Positions 18,036 through 25,465 of a stretch of DNA of 64,000 nucleotides are shown here, one piece after another; within the stretch, counting starts at the first letter, position 1; every line of letters starts with the position of its first letter. A program made the translations under genes and the position numbers. The notes beneath the pieces were generated by a model. It had not been told where the DNA came from. It made no database searches and saw only the letters and a list, made by a program, of their open reading frames with translations. Source of the DNA: Neglectibacter timonensis (GTDB lineage: Bacteria; Bacillota; Clostridia; Oscillospirales; Acutalibacteraceae); assembly GCF_900048895.1 (NCBI RefSeq), contig NZ_LT160639.1, positions 543,524 through 607,523 on the forward strand. The letters run 5' to 3'.

Positions 18036-18698
18036 CTAATCCCGAGGCTGCTTTCGCAGCTCGTGCGCATAGAAGAACAGGGAGACGGCCCCTATCAGCA
18101 GCATAGCGGCTAGGGAACCGATAAAAGCCGGAGAACCCGGCTCGAAAATCGCGCTGCCCAGCACGGTGTGGGCAATCATCTGCGGCATAAGTCCCAGCAG
18201 GCCGCCAGTCAAAAACTTCCGGTAGGGAATCTGCAGGGACCCCACCAGCATACTGGCGATATCCATGGGAAGGGGCAGATAACGGACGATATAGGAGAAG
18301 AAAAATTCCCGGTTCTCATAGAGCCTCATCAGGGCTTTGGCCTTTGGATACTTTTTGGTCAACCGGTCCATCAGGCCAAAGCCGGAAAATCTGCCGATCC
18401 AGAAGGGCAGAGTGAGCCCCAGCACAGTTCCCGCCAGACTTACGGAGAGAGCCAGAGGCAGCGGGAACATCAGCCCGGAAACCACCCAGAATACTGCGAT
18501 GGGAAAGGTAACTGCCAAAGACTTCAGCACAAACAGCGCCATCATCACGGCAATGGCGCCCACCGTGTTCTTCGGCAGCACCGCCACGATGGCATCGGTA
18601 CTTAAATCCGCCGAACTGAACAACAGCCAGCACAGCAGAAAGAGCATCAGGCATAGGGGCAGCAGCCGCAGCAGCTGAAGCCATTTTTTCTTAGGCAA
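18036..18698 (-). CDS. VTT/DedA-family membrane protein (TVP38/TMEM64 type)
   Basis: The 220-residue protein has an N-terminal membrane helix (LRLLPLCLMLFLLCWLLF) and a VTT domain with conserved GLxFPxxxA-like and FWIGRFSG segments, followed by re-entrant and membrane segments and a hydrophobic C-terminus. Family members are thought to flip or scramble phospholipids and affect envelope stress tolerance. It is monocistronic, ending at a shared bidirectional terminator. Confidence 0.85.
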   Translation of the reverse strand: MPKKKWLQLLRLLPLCLMLFLLCWLLFSSADLSTDAIVAVLPKNTVGAIAVMMALFVLKSLAVTFPIAVFWVVSGLMFPLPLALSVSLAGTVLGLTLPFWIGRFSGFGLMDRLTKKYPKAKALMRLYENREFFFSYIVRYLPLPMDIASMLVGSLQIPYRKFLTGGLLGLMPQMIAHTVLGSAIFEPGSPAFIGSLAAMLLIGAVSLFFYAHELRKQPRD

Positions 18699-18914
18699 GA
18701 GATCCTCTTCCTTTTCCTGTAAATTTCCGCCTGCAGCACGGCCTGGGCGACGTCAGCGTCAGGCCGTCAAACGGCCTCAGCAAAACGCCGGAACAATTGA
18801 CCGGAACGCGCTGCGGGCTCCCGCGATTATTTTACCACACCTGCGGTGGGCAAGCCGCGTTCCGCAGACTTCAGCGGTTTTTCAGCCCGCCCCACGCGCT
18901 GCAGGCTTTTACGA

Positions 18915-19772
18915 TTATTCTACCACATTTGGAAGCGATTGAGTACCTGCGCCCACCGTTCCTTTCAAAATATCCTGGCTTCCGGCCCTTTCCCTGTTCT
19001 TCTGCCGCAGCACAAAGGGATCCTCCTGCATCTCAGTGATCCAGGGCCAATAGCGCTTGGCCATCATGGTGCGCCTCTGCCTGGGGTTTTCCCTTCCCTC
19101 CACAGCGATGGTTTGATAGAAACGCTTCCACAGTTCCCGATACTGCTGTTCGTTTTCATCGGGCTGGGGCAGTTCCACCCGATCCGCCTCAAAAAACCGG
19201 TATTCTCCGCTCTTCTGGTGGAGAAGCCCCGTGTGGTGCACGCTGTCCCAAATCAGGAAGTCCTCACAGGAAAAGCGTTCGCAGAAATGGGGAGCCAGCA
19301 GCGGCATCACATTGTTTTTAGGGCCGATTTCCGCCGCGAGAAACCCGCCGTAATCGGAGAAACGCAAAAAGCCCGTAAGCATGTGGGCCTCATGCCTGGC
19401 GTGAAACACGGCCCGGTCCAGCACATGCACCCGCTCATCCGTCAGAAGCTGCATCACTTGGGGCCCCACGCGGTACCCCAGCAGCAGGAAACGCAGCATT
19501 TTTAACTCCTTTTCTTCCAGGCAGGTGAGAAATGCATCCCGCACCAGCGCATAGGCCTCCGCGGAGATTTTGCGCGGGATGGAGCGGTCCACCCGCTGGG
19601 CCTGCTCCGGAATCGTCTCGATCTCCCGGATGGGAAACAGCGTCTCCTGAGGAGCGTCCCAGGGTTCGATTGCGCCGGGAAGTTCCCTGTTCTGAAAGCA
19701 TTGAAACACACAGCAGAGAAACCCACTGAAGCTGCCGTCATATCGGTATACTAGATTTGTCCGGTAAGACAT
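18915..19772 (-). CDS. TIGR03915/DUF4130-type DNA metabolism protein
   Basis: The 285-residue protein begins MSYRTNLVYRYDGSFSGFLC, a start typical of the TIGR03915 family, which is the standard partner of a radical SAM DNA-modification/repair protein. The C-terminal half carries conserved WxxFYQTIAVEGRENPRQRRTM-type residues (DUF4130, uracil-DNA-glycosylase-linked). No biochemical activity is established. The gene overlaps the radical SAM gene by 22 bp, implying translational coupling, and it is the last gene of the dinB operon, which has LexA boxes. A role in SOS-induced DNA repair is inferred from context. Confidence 0.85.
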   Translation of the reverse strand: MSYRTNLVYRYDGSFSGFLCCVFQCFQNRELPGAIEPWDAPQETLFPIREIETIPEQAQRVDRSIPRKISAEAYALVRDAFLTCLEEKELKMLRFLLLGYRVGPQVMQLLTDERVHVLDRAVFHARHEAHMLTGFLRFSDYGGFLAAEIGPKNNVMPLLAPHFCERFSCEDFLIWDSVHHTGLLHQKSGEYRFFEADRVELPQPDENEQQYRELWKRFYQTIAVEGRENPRQRRTMMAKRYWPWITEMQEDPFVLRQKNRERAGSQDILKGTVGAGTQSLPNVVE

Positions 19773-21049
19773 TGTACCTGATCCTCCTTGGTGGGCGCAA
19801 ACAGGGAAAGCTGCTCCGGCGCACCGATCTGCCGCTGTGAAATTCCCCGTTCGCAGATGGTCCCCTTGATCACCAGGGGATTATCCGTGGGCAGCGGGGA
19901 AGCGCTTTTCCCCTTGCAGGTCAGAAAAAAGCGGGCTCTCTTAAGCACCACGCCCAGCTTTTTCAGGCCCTCGAAATCCAGTGCAGCATATCTTCTGGCT
20001 GAAAGAATCCGTTTTGCGCTGCGCACGCCGACGCCCGGTACCCGCAGCAGCATTTCATAGGGCGCACGGTTTACCTCTACCGGAAACTGTTCCATATGGT
20101 TCAGCGCCCAATTGCATTTCGGGTCCAGCAAAGGGTCAAAATCCGGATGATTTTCGTCCAGGATTTCTCCGGCGCGGAACCCGTAAAACCGCAGCAGCCA
20201 GTCTGCCTGGTAGAGCCTGTGCTCCCGCAGCAGAGGAGGCGGTGTGTTCCTGGCAGGCAAGTTTCTGTGGTTTACCATAGGGATATAGGCGGAAAAAAAC
20301 ACCCGCTTCAGCGTGTACTTCCGGTAAAGCCCTTCCGTGAGCAGCAGGATCTGCCGGTCGGATTCCGGTGTTGCCCCGATAATCATCTGGGTAGACTGTC
20401 CCGCCGGTACGAATTTGGGGGCATGTCTGTACTTCACCAGCTCCTTCCCATTTTCCCGGATGCCGTCCCGGATCTGGGCCATGGGACCCAAAATCTTTTC
20501 CCGGCTTTTCTGCGGTGCCAGAAGGGCGAGGCTCTTTTGAGAGGGCAGCTCGATATTCACGCTCATGCGGTCCGCCAGTCCGCCCAACTGTTCCAAAAGA
20601 GCCGGACTGGCCCCGGGAATGGCCTTTACATGGATGTAGCCCCGGAAGCCTTCCTCCTCCCGCAGCCTGCGCAGCGTTCCAAGCATCAGCTCACAGGTAT
20701 AATCCGGGTTCTTTACCACGGCGGAACTGAGAAACAGACCCTCGATATAATTGCGGCGGTAAAAGTTCATGGTGAGGGAGCAGAGCTCCTCCGGTGTAAA
20801 GGTGGCGCGGCGGGTGTCGGAGGTTCGCCGGTTCACGCAGTAACTGCAGTCAAAAGCGCAGTCATTGCTCATGAGCACCTTCAGCAGGGAAATGCATCTG
20901 CCGTCCGCTGCAAAGCTGTGGCAGATGCCGCAGGCCACGGCGCTGCCCAGCTTTCCCTTCTCCCCGGAACGGTCCACGCCGCTGGAGGTACAGGCCACGT
21001 CGTACTTGGCGGCGTCGGTGAGGATTTCCAATTTGGTAAAGAGATCCAT
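19751..21049 (-). CDS. Radical SAM putative DNA modification/repair protein (TIGR03916 type)
   Basis: The 432-residue protein starts at MDLFTKLEILTDA, five bases after the dinB stop and preceded by AAGGGA; the longer frame lies inside dinB and is rejected. It has a radical SAM cluster motif in CAFDCSYC (about residue 70), which binds the [4Fe-4S] cluster that cleaves S-adenosylmethionine. Near residue 330 a helix-hairpin-helix segment (RVPGVGVRSAKRI) suggests DNA binding. The family is annotated as putative DNA modification/repair and co-occurs with TIGR03915. Position within an SOS-type operon supports a repair role; the reaction is unknown. Confidence 0.9.
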   Translation of the reverse strand: MDLFTKLEILTDAAKYDVACTSSGVDRSGEKGKLGSAVACGICHSFAADGRCISLLKVLMSNDCAFDCSYCVNRRTSDTRRATFTPEELCSLTMNFYRRNYIEGLFLSSAVVKNPDYTCELMLGTLRRLREEEGFRGYIHVKAIPGASPALLEQLGGLADRMSVNIELPSQKSLALLAPQKSREKILGPMAQIRDGIRENGKELVKYRHAPKFVPAGQSTQMIIGATPESDRQILLLTEGLYRKYTLKRVFFSAYIPMVNHRNLPARNTPPPLLREHRLYQADWLLRFYGFRAGEILDENHPDFDPLLDPKCNWALNHMEQFPVEVNRAPYEMLLRVPGVGVRSAKRILSARRYAALDFEGLKKLGVVLKRARFFLTCKGKSASPLPTDNPLVIKGTICERGISQRQIGAPEQLSLFAPTKEDQVQCLTGQI

Positions 21050-21054
21050 ACCGT

Positions 21055-22242
21055 TTATTCCCTTTCCTTTCCAGGCATGGAAAAGGCGCGGGCCACGCTT
21101 GCCTTTCCATACTTTTCCCGCACCCGGTCCATTGCACTTTCCAGACGCTCCTGCTTTTCCCGGCCATCCGACTGGCCAAACAGGCTCAGCTGAGCCTGCC
21201 CTGCATCCGTCAGTTTTCCGGCCCGCACCCCCAACAGGCGCACCGCCCATTTTTTATTTTCCCTGCGGTACAAATTCAGCGCCGCCCGGTAGATGGACTG
21301 GGAATCGCACACAGGAGGGTCTATACGGCACTGCCGTTGAAATTCCTCGAATTCCGCATTTTTCACCGTCAGCTGTATTTCCCCGGCCTTTAAATCCTGC
21401 CTGCGCAGCCGGAATGAAACGGATTCCGCCAGCGACAACAGCGTGCATTTGATCTCTTCCTCTGTAGTCACATCCCGGGGCAGCGTAGTGCTGTTGCCGA
21501 TGGTTTTCACCGGTTCCCCTCCGTTCACGGTCTCAACTGGGGATTGATCCAGCCCATTGGCGTAGGTCCAGAGCGTCTCCCCAGTTCTGCCCAGCAGCCT
21601 GCGCAGCGCAGGAAGCTCCATTTTTGCGATATCCCCGATGGTGCGCACACCGAATTTCCGCAGCGTCTTTTCCGTATGGGGTCCCACAAACAGCAGCGCT
21701 TCACAGGGCAGCTTCCAGATGACGGATTCCATCTCTTCCCTGCCGAACACCGTCACAGCGTCCGGTTTCTTGTAATCACTGCCCAGCTTCGCAAATACTT
21801 TATTGAAGGACACCCCGATGGAGACCGTAAGGCCCAGTTCCTCTTTGACCCTCTCTCGGATCTGTTCAGCAATCTCCCTGCCGTCCCCAAACAGCTTCTC
21901 GCTGCCGTAGACGTCCAGCCAGCATTCATCCAGGCTGAAGCTCTCCACCCGGTCGGTATAACTACAGTAAATTTGCTTGGCACGGGCTGAAAACTCCGCA
22001 TAGCGCTCCGGATGGGGCGGCAGCAGCCACAGCTCGGGACATTTCCGCCTGGCCTGCCAGATGGGTTCGGCTGTTTTCACGCCATAGCGTTTCGCCAGCA
22101 TATTTTTTGCCAGAATAATCCCATGGCGGCTCTCCTTATCCCCCGCCACGGCCATGGGTACATTCCGGTATTCCGGTGCATACAGAGTTTCCACAGAGGC
22201 GTAGAAATTATTCATATCTACATGCAGAATTCCGTTTTCCAT
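21055..22242 (-). CDS. dinB: DNA polymerase IV, Y-family translesion polymerase
   Basis: The 395-residue polymerase starts at MENGILHVDMNNFYASVE; in-frame ATG at 22254 is an alternative. The first catalytic Asp is in HVDMNNFYASVE, and the second acidic pair is in FSLDECWLDV (about residue 100). A helix-hairpin-helix region precedes the little-finger domain (about 230-345). It copies damaged DNA with low fidelity. The promoter contains two LexA-type boxes, so it should be SOS-induced. It is the first gene of a three-gene unit with the radical SAM and DUF4130 genes. Confidence 0.95.
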   Translation of the reverse strand: MENGILHVDMNNFYASVETLYAPEYRNVPMAVAGDKESRHGIILAKNMLAKRYGVKTAEPIWQARRKCPELWLLPPHPERYAEFSARAKQIYCSYTDRVESFSLDECWLDVYGSEKLFGDGREIAEQIRERVKEELGLTVSIGVSFNKVFAKLGSDYKKPDAVTVFGREEMESVIWKLPCEALLFVGPHTEKTLRKFGVRTIGDIAKMELPALRRLLGRTGETLWTYANGLDQSPVETVNGGEPVKTIGNSTTLPRDVTTEEEIKCTLLSLAESVSFRLRRQDLKAGEIQLTVKNAEFEEFQRQCRIDPPVCDSQSIYRAALNLYRRENKKWAVRLLGVRAGKLTDAGQAQLSLFGQSDGREKQERLESAMDRVREKYGKASVARAFSMPGKERE

Positions 22243-22303
22243 TCTGTCCCCCATCCTCTCTTCCGGCCAAAGTCCATGCCACAAGCAGAACTCACATATA
22301 TTT

Positions 22304-22317
22304 CAAACATGCGTTCG
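22304..22317 (-). promoter_or_regulatory. LexA box (SOS box) 1 of dinB
   Basis: CAAACATGCGTTCG matches the Bacillus-type LexA consensus CGAACRNRYGTTYG at 13 of 14 positions. It lies just downstream of the predicted transcription start of dinB. Confidence 0.8.
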
Positions 22318-22330
22318 ATTATGCACTTTT

Positions 22331-22358
22331 ATTATAGAACATTTGTTTGAAAAGTCAA
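22331..22358 (-). promoter_or_regulatory. dinB operon promoter with embedded LexA box
   Basis: On the minus strand TTGACT (22353-22358) and TATAAT (22331-22336) are 16 bp apart. A second LexA-type box (22336-22349, AGAACATTTGTTTG, 12 of 14 matches) fills the spacer and touches the -10. Repressor bound here would exclude RNA polymerase. Confidence 0.85.
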
Positions 22359-22719
22359 GGGGTAATTTTTGGAGAAAAAGAAAAAATGCAGTTTTATTAA
22401 AATTTGAAGTGCACCACGGTCTCCTGGCTGTCAGCATGTTAAAACGGTTCGAAATATTTATTCAAACATCGTGACCAAAAATCCAGCAAAAGAGCAGGAA
22501 AGTGCAACAACAGGAAAGTCGATTCACCTGCTGCTTACAATGATAATTCCAGGCAGCAGGTTTCTGTATAGAACAGAAGCCTGCTGCAAAATCTTACATT
22601 TTGCAACAGGCCATGCTGGGTGGTATCTTTATTTTCTTGTGCAGCGCGTCATTTTATTTTTTCGTGACTGCTTAGGGCATTTCTGTCTCAGGACTCTCCC
22701 TCCTTGAAAAAGCCTCTTC
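22359..22719. other. Gene-free region with hairpins
   Basis: About 360 bases show no convincing gene; a 78-codon open frame has no family-like features. Two inverted repeats stand out: arms 22527-22534/22553-22560 (CCTGCTGC) and 22579-22592/22598-22611 (13 of 14 pairs). The second may terminate the leftward DUF6809-like transcript, but the T-run after it is poor. Confidence 0.5.
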
Positions 22720-22989
22720 CTAGCTTTGCAGCAGTTCCGCCGTGAGCTGTGCACCCAGGTGAAAAGCCTGGCAGAAGCTTTCTAAGTTCAGGATTTCCCT
22801 GGCCCTATTATCCGCAAGGCCGTATTCATCGAATTTTACCTTCTGCTCCATTGTCATGCTCTCCAGAAGCGATCTTATGATCTCCCGCCTGATCGCGTGT
22901 TCTCTGGCATAAGCGGAATCCGGCCCGTGGGCTTCCAGAGGATTGTCCGTCCGGGTGGCCCGGTACAGCAGTTCCATCACCGTATCCAT
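22720..22989 (-). CDS. DUF6809-like small protein B
   Basis: An 89-residue acidic, helical protein without membrane segments. It carries the pattern KFDEYGLAD...ESFCQAFHLGAQLTAELL, resembling small DUF6809-type proteins of gut Clostridia. Its start codon directly abuts the stop codon of the next upstream gene, which encodes a shorter-motif relative, so the two are translationally coupled. Function is unknown. Confidence 0.7.
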   Translation of the reverse strand: MDTVMELLYRATRTDNPLEAHGPDSAYAREHAIRREIIRSLLESMTMEQKVKFDEYGLADNRAREILNLESFCQAFHLGAQLTAELLQS

Positions 22990-23289
22990 TCAATGCCCCT
23001 CCCCGCGGATGCTCAGCCTTTCCCTGTCCGTAAATACCTCCATCGTCATAAGCACGCCCAGACGGTACCCGAGGATCAGCCGGTCAATATTGTAGAGGTA
23101 TTCTTCCTCAAGCTGCGCATCCCTAAACTGTTCATAGGCCCCGCGCTGTTCTGCCTGAAGCGTCTCCAGAAAGAGATCCTCCAGCCTGTCGGCCTTTTCC
23201 CGGGCCGCCTTGGTTTCCTCGCTGTCATATTCCGTGGCTGGCTCCAGTTCCAGCTCATTGAACGCAAATGCCCTGAGTATGTTTCCCAT
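22990..23289 (-). CDS. DUF6809-like small protein A
   Basis: The 99-residue helical protein starts at MGNILRAFAFNEL, with AAAGGA ten bases upstream; an in-frame ATG three codons earlier is too close to that site. The C-terminal part (EEEYLYNIDRLILGYRLGVLMTMEVF) resembles the C-terminal helix pair of the following gene, suggesting an ancient tandem duplication. No promoter is obvious directly upstream, so it is probably read from the RHH promoter. A predicted antisense RNA covers the gap between it and the RHH gene. Function is unknown. Confidence 0.65.
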   Translation of the reverse strand: MGNILRAFAFNELELEPATEYDSEETKAAREKADRLEDLFLETLQAEQRGAYEQFRDAQLEEEYLYNIDRLILGYRLGVLMTMEVFTDRERLSIRGEGH

Positions 23290-23328
23290 GTATTTCATGT
23301 CCTTTCAGTATTGTTTTTACACAACACC

Positions 23329-23357
23329 TTGAAAGACCCCGCCGCACAGTGTATACT
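23329..23357 (+). promoter_or_regulatory. Promoter of the predicted small antisense RNA
   Basis: TTGAAA (23329-23334) and TATACT (23352-23357) are separated by exactly 17 bp on the plus strand. There is no plus-strand gene downstream, only a hairpin with T-run 35 bases after the expected start site. Confidence 0.65.
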
Positions 23358-23363
23358 ATTTAT

Positions 23364-23440
23364 GCAGCTGCCTTTTGGGTGGTTGTGTGGTTAGAGGCGG
23401 CGTATTTACCTGCTAGGGAGGCGCCGTCTCTATCATTTTT
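23364..23440 (+). ncRNA. Predicted ~77-nt small antisense RNA
   Basis: A good plus-strand promoter is followed by a short non-coding stretch and a 10-bp stem (23393-23402 with 23422-23431, one G-U pair) with TTTTT at 23436-23440. Together these predict a compact stable RNA. It is antisense to the region between the RHH gene and DUF6809-like gene A on the minus strand, and its end overlaps the last codons of the RHH gene. The layout recalls antisense regulators of type I toxin-antitoxin (par/fst-like) loci, but no small hydrophobic toxin ORF was found. Existence and role are predictions. Confidence 0.5.
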
Positions 23441-23606
23441 CTTCGGACAAAAGTAAATCAATCGCCCTGCGAATTGCTTCTGTTCTTGTTACGCCATACT
23501 TATCAGCGTAACGGATAAGTTTCTCATTGGTTTTATCGTCAATTCGCACCTTAATATCGTGGATTTTAGGGTTGTCGACTTTTGGCCGTCCTGTACGTGG
23601 ACTCAG
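23433..23606 (-). CDS. Ribbon-helix-helix (Arc/CopG-type) regulator with CTG start
   Basis: A 57-residue protein reads (M)SPRTGRPKVDNPKIHDIKV and ends in RTEAIRRAIDLLLSEEK. This is the common small RHH family that normally starts MSPRTGRPK. Here the first codon is CTG, with AGGTGA six bases upstream and an in-frame stop shortly before it, so no ATG, GTG or TTG start is possible at that end. Either CTG is used at low efficiency or the start has mutated. A strong promoter lies 36 bases upstream, with repeats typical of autoregulation. RHH proteins of this size are DNA-binding regulators or antitoxins. Confidence 0.75.
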   Translation of the reverse strand: MSPRTGRPKVDNPKIHDIKVRIDDKTNEKLIRYADKYGVTRTEAIRRAIDLLLSEEK

Positions 23607-23641
23607 AAAATATCACCTCACTTTTTGCGTTCCACAAATTC

Positions 23642-23670
23642 ATTGTACTTTATGAGTTCCAAAAAGTCAA
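23642..23670 (-). promoter_or_regulatory. Promoter of the RHH gene with direct repeats
   Basis: On the minus strand TTGACT (23665-23670) and TACAAT (23642-23647) are spaced by 17 bp. TGGAAC occurs twice, in the spacer (23656-23661) and downstream of the -10 (23629-23634), 27 bp apart. They are candidate operator half-sites for the RHH protein. Confidence 0.65.
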
Positions 23671-23758
23671 CCTTTTTTATAAGGGATAACATAAAGCATT
23701 TTTTTCTTTATCTACCATCCAGTGACCCATCTCCAACCTTCAATATGCCTCAGAACAT

Positions 23759-24487
23759 CTACTCTTTTGAAACCGCAGCCAGCGCCTCGCACAGGTCGCC
23801 CCGGATGACAAGATTCGCCTTCCCGTCGTAGGGAGTTTCCTCCCGGTTCAGAATCACAAGCTTGGCCTGGGGAGAAAGGTAATTGACCAGACCGGCCACC
23901 GGATACACCACCAAGGAAGTGCCTCCCACAACCATCAGCTCCGCTTCCTCCGCGTACCGAACCGCCCGGGCTAAATCCTGCTCGTTGAGCGTCTCCCCGT
24001 AAAGCACCACGTCGGGCCGCACCAGTCCGCCGCAGGAACAGCGGGGAACCCCCTCATACCCAAGTACCCACTGCATATCATACCTTTTCCCGCAGGAAAG
24101 GCAGAAATACCGATTTTCATTGCCGTGAAGCTCGATGACGTTCCTGCTACCAGCCATTTGATGGAGGCCGTCGATGTTCTGGGTGATTATTGCTCTCAGT
24201 TTTCCACGCTGTTCCAGCTTTGCCAAAGCATAGTGGGCTTTGTTGGGTTTTGCTTCCGGGTAGAGCATCACATGGCGGAGAAACTCATAGAATTCTTCCG
24301 TGTGGCGCTCAAAATAATGGTGGGAAAGCATTTCCTCATAGGAAATCCCCTGCTTTTTCTGCATGTAAAGTCCATGAGCACTGCGGAAATCGGGAATGCC
24401 GCTGGCGGTAGAAACCCCTGCCCCGCCAAGAAAAATGGTGTTCCCGCTCTCCCCAATCCAGGTTTTCAGCTGCTTCACCGCATCCAT
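23759..24487 (-). CDS. Sir2-family NAD-dependent protein deacylase
   Basis: The 242-residue sirtuin shows GAGVSTASGIPDFR (NAD binding), TQNIDGLHQMAG, the catalytic His in ELHGN, and four zinc-binding cysteines in CLSCGKRY and CSCGG. It removes acyl groups from protein lysines in the cytoplasm using NAD+. The gene starts 13 bases after the exonuclease III stop, so the two are probably co-transcribed. Confidence 0.95.
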   Translation of the reverse strand: MDAVKQLKTWIGESGNTIFLGGAGVSTASGIPDFRSAHGLYMQKKQGISYEEMLSHHYFERHTEEFYEFLRHVMLYPEAKPNKAHYALAKLEQRGKLRAIITQNIDGLHQMAGSRNVIELHGNENRYFCLSCGKRYDMQWVLGYEGVPRCSCGGLVRPDVVLYGETLNEQDLARAVRYAEEAELMVVGGTSLVVYPVAGLVNYLSPQAKLVILNREETPYDGKANLVIRGDLCEALAAVSKE

Positions 24488-24500
24488 TCATAACGCCTCC

Positions 24501-25265
24501 CTATTCTTCATCCTTCAGAACCAACTCCACCGGGCAGTGGTCGCTGCCCATCACCTCGGACAGAATACGGCTGTCTTCAATCCGGTTTTCCAGGCGTTCG
24601 TCCGCCAAAAAATAGTCAATGCGCCATCCCGTATTGTTGGCTCTGGAATTGTACATATAACTCCACCAGGAATAGGCGGAAGCCCTTTCCGGATAGAGAT
24701 GGCGAAAGGTGTCCAAAAAACCACAGGCCAGAAGCTCGCTGAACTTGCCCCGTTCTTCATAGGAGAAACCCGCGTTTCCGATATTGCTTTTCGGATTTTT
24801 TAAATCGATGAACTTGTGGGCCACATTCATGTCACCGCACACAATCACCGGCTTTTTTTCCTTCAGGGTGACAAGATAGGCGCGGAACGCGTCCTCAAAT
24901 TCCATACGGAACTGGATACGCGTAAGCTCCCGCTGGGAATTGGGAGTGTACACAGTAACCAGATAAAAATCCGGGTATTCCGCGGTGATGACCCGGCCTT
25001 CCCCGTCAAAGGCTTCGTGCCCAATCCCAAAGGTCACCGATTGCGGCTCTTCTCTGGAAAAGAGCGCCGTGCCGGAGTATCCCTTCTTGACTATGGAAGA
25101 ATTCCAGTATTCGTAATAGCCGGGAAATTCGAAATCCGCCTGTTCCTGCTGCATCTTCGTCTCCTGCAGGCAGATCATATCCGGGGCTTCCGCCTTCAAA
25201 AATTCGGGGAACCCCTTTCCCATACAGGCCCGCAGGCCATTTACATTCCAGGACACCAGCTTCAT
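24501..25265 (-). CDS. xth: Exodeoxyribonuclease III / AP endonuclease
   Basis: The 254-residue EEP-fold nuclease starts at MKLVSWNVNGLRAC with GGAGG eight bases upstream; a start four codons earlier is less well placed. Catalytic blocks are LQETKMQ, VYTPNS, CGDMNVAH, WRIDYFL and GSDHCPV. It cuts DNA at abasic sites and degrades 3' ends during base excision repair. It leads a two-gene unit with the sirtuin and is divergent from the cyclophilin gene. Confidence 0.96.
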   Translation of the reverse strand: MKLVSWNVNGLRACMGKGFPEFLKAEAPDMICLQETKMQQEQADFEFPGYYEYWNSSIVKKGYSGTALFSREEPQSVTFGIGHEAFDGEGRVITAEYPDFYLVTVYTPNSQRELTRIQFRMEFEDAFRAYLVTLKEKKPVIVCGDMNVAHKFIDLKNPKSNIGNAGFSYEERGKFSELLACGFLDTFRHLYPERASAYSWWSYMYNSRANNTGWRIDYFLADERLENRIEDSRILSEVMGSDHCPVELVLKDEE

Positions 25266-25314
25266 GGAAACCGCCTCCAAACATATGAATAATTTTTAAA
25301 ATATACCGCTTTTC

Positions 25315-25344
25315 CAGACAATTTCAAGAAAACTATGATATAAT
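25315..25344 (+). promoter_or_regulatory. Promoter of the cyclophilin gene
   Basis: TATAAT at 25339-25344 is perfect; the -35 CAGACA (25315-25320) is weaker and 18 bp away. About 120 bases of leader precede the gene. Confidence 0.55.
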
Positions 25345-25465
25345 GACTGCAGAAACATACAACGCGGGATTGGCCAAAAGACCGCAGGAGCCAAGAGGCG
25401 CGACAGGCCCACCGCAGGTGCAGAGGTATCCGGTTCAACAAATTAAAAATATGGGGGAATGACAC

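Noticed and set aside
18699-18914. Repeated GATTATT(T/C)TACCACA motif at 18825-18839 and 18913-18927 as promoters
   Set aside because: On the minus strand they give -10-like hexamers, but no -35 at proper spacing was found.
22471-22707. 78-codon plus-strand ORF after the dinB promoter
   Set aside because: No ribosome binding site of note, no recognisable motif, and it covers two hairpins.
23364-23440. Classic par/fst type I toxin-antitoxin locus
   Set aside because: The antisense-like RNA is present, but no small hydrophobic toxin ORF was found on either strand nearby.
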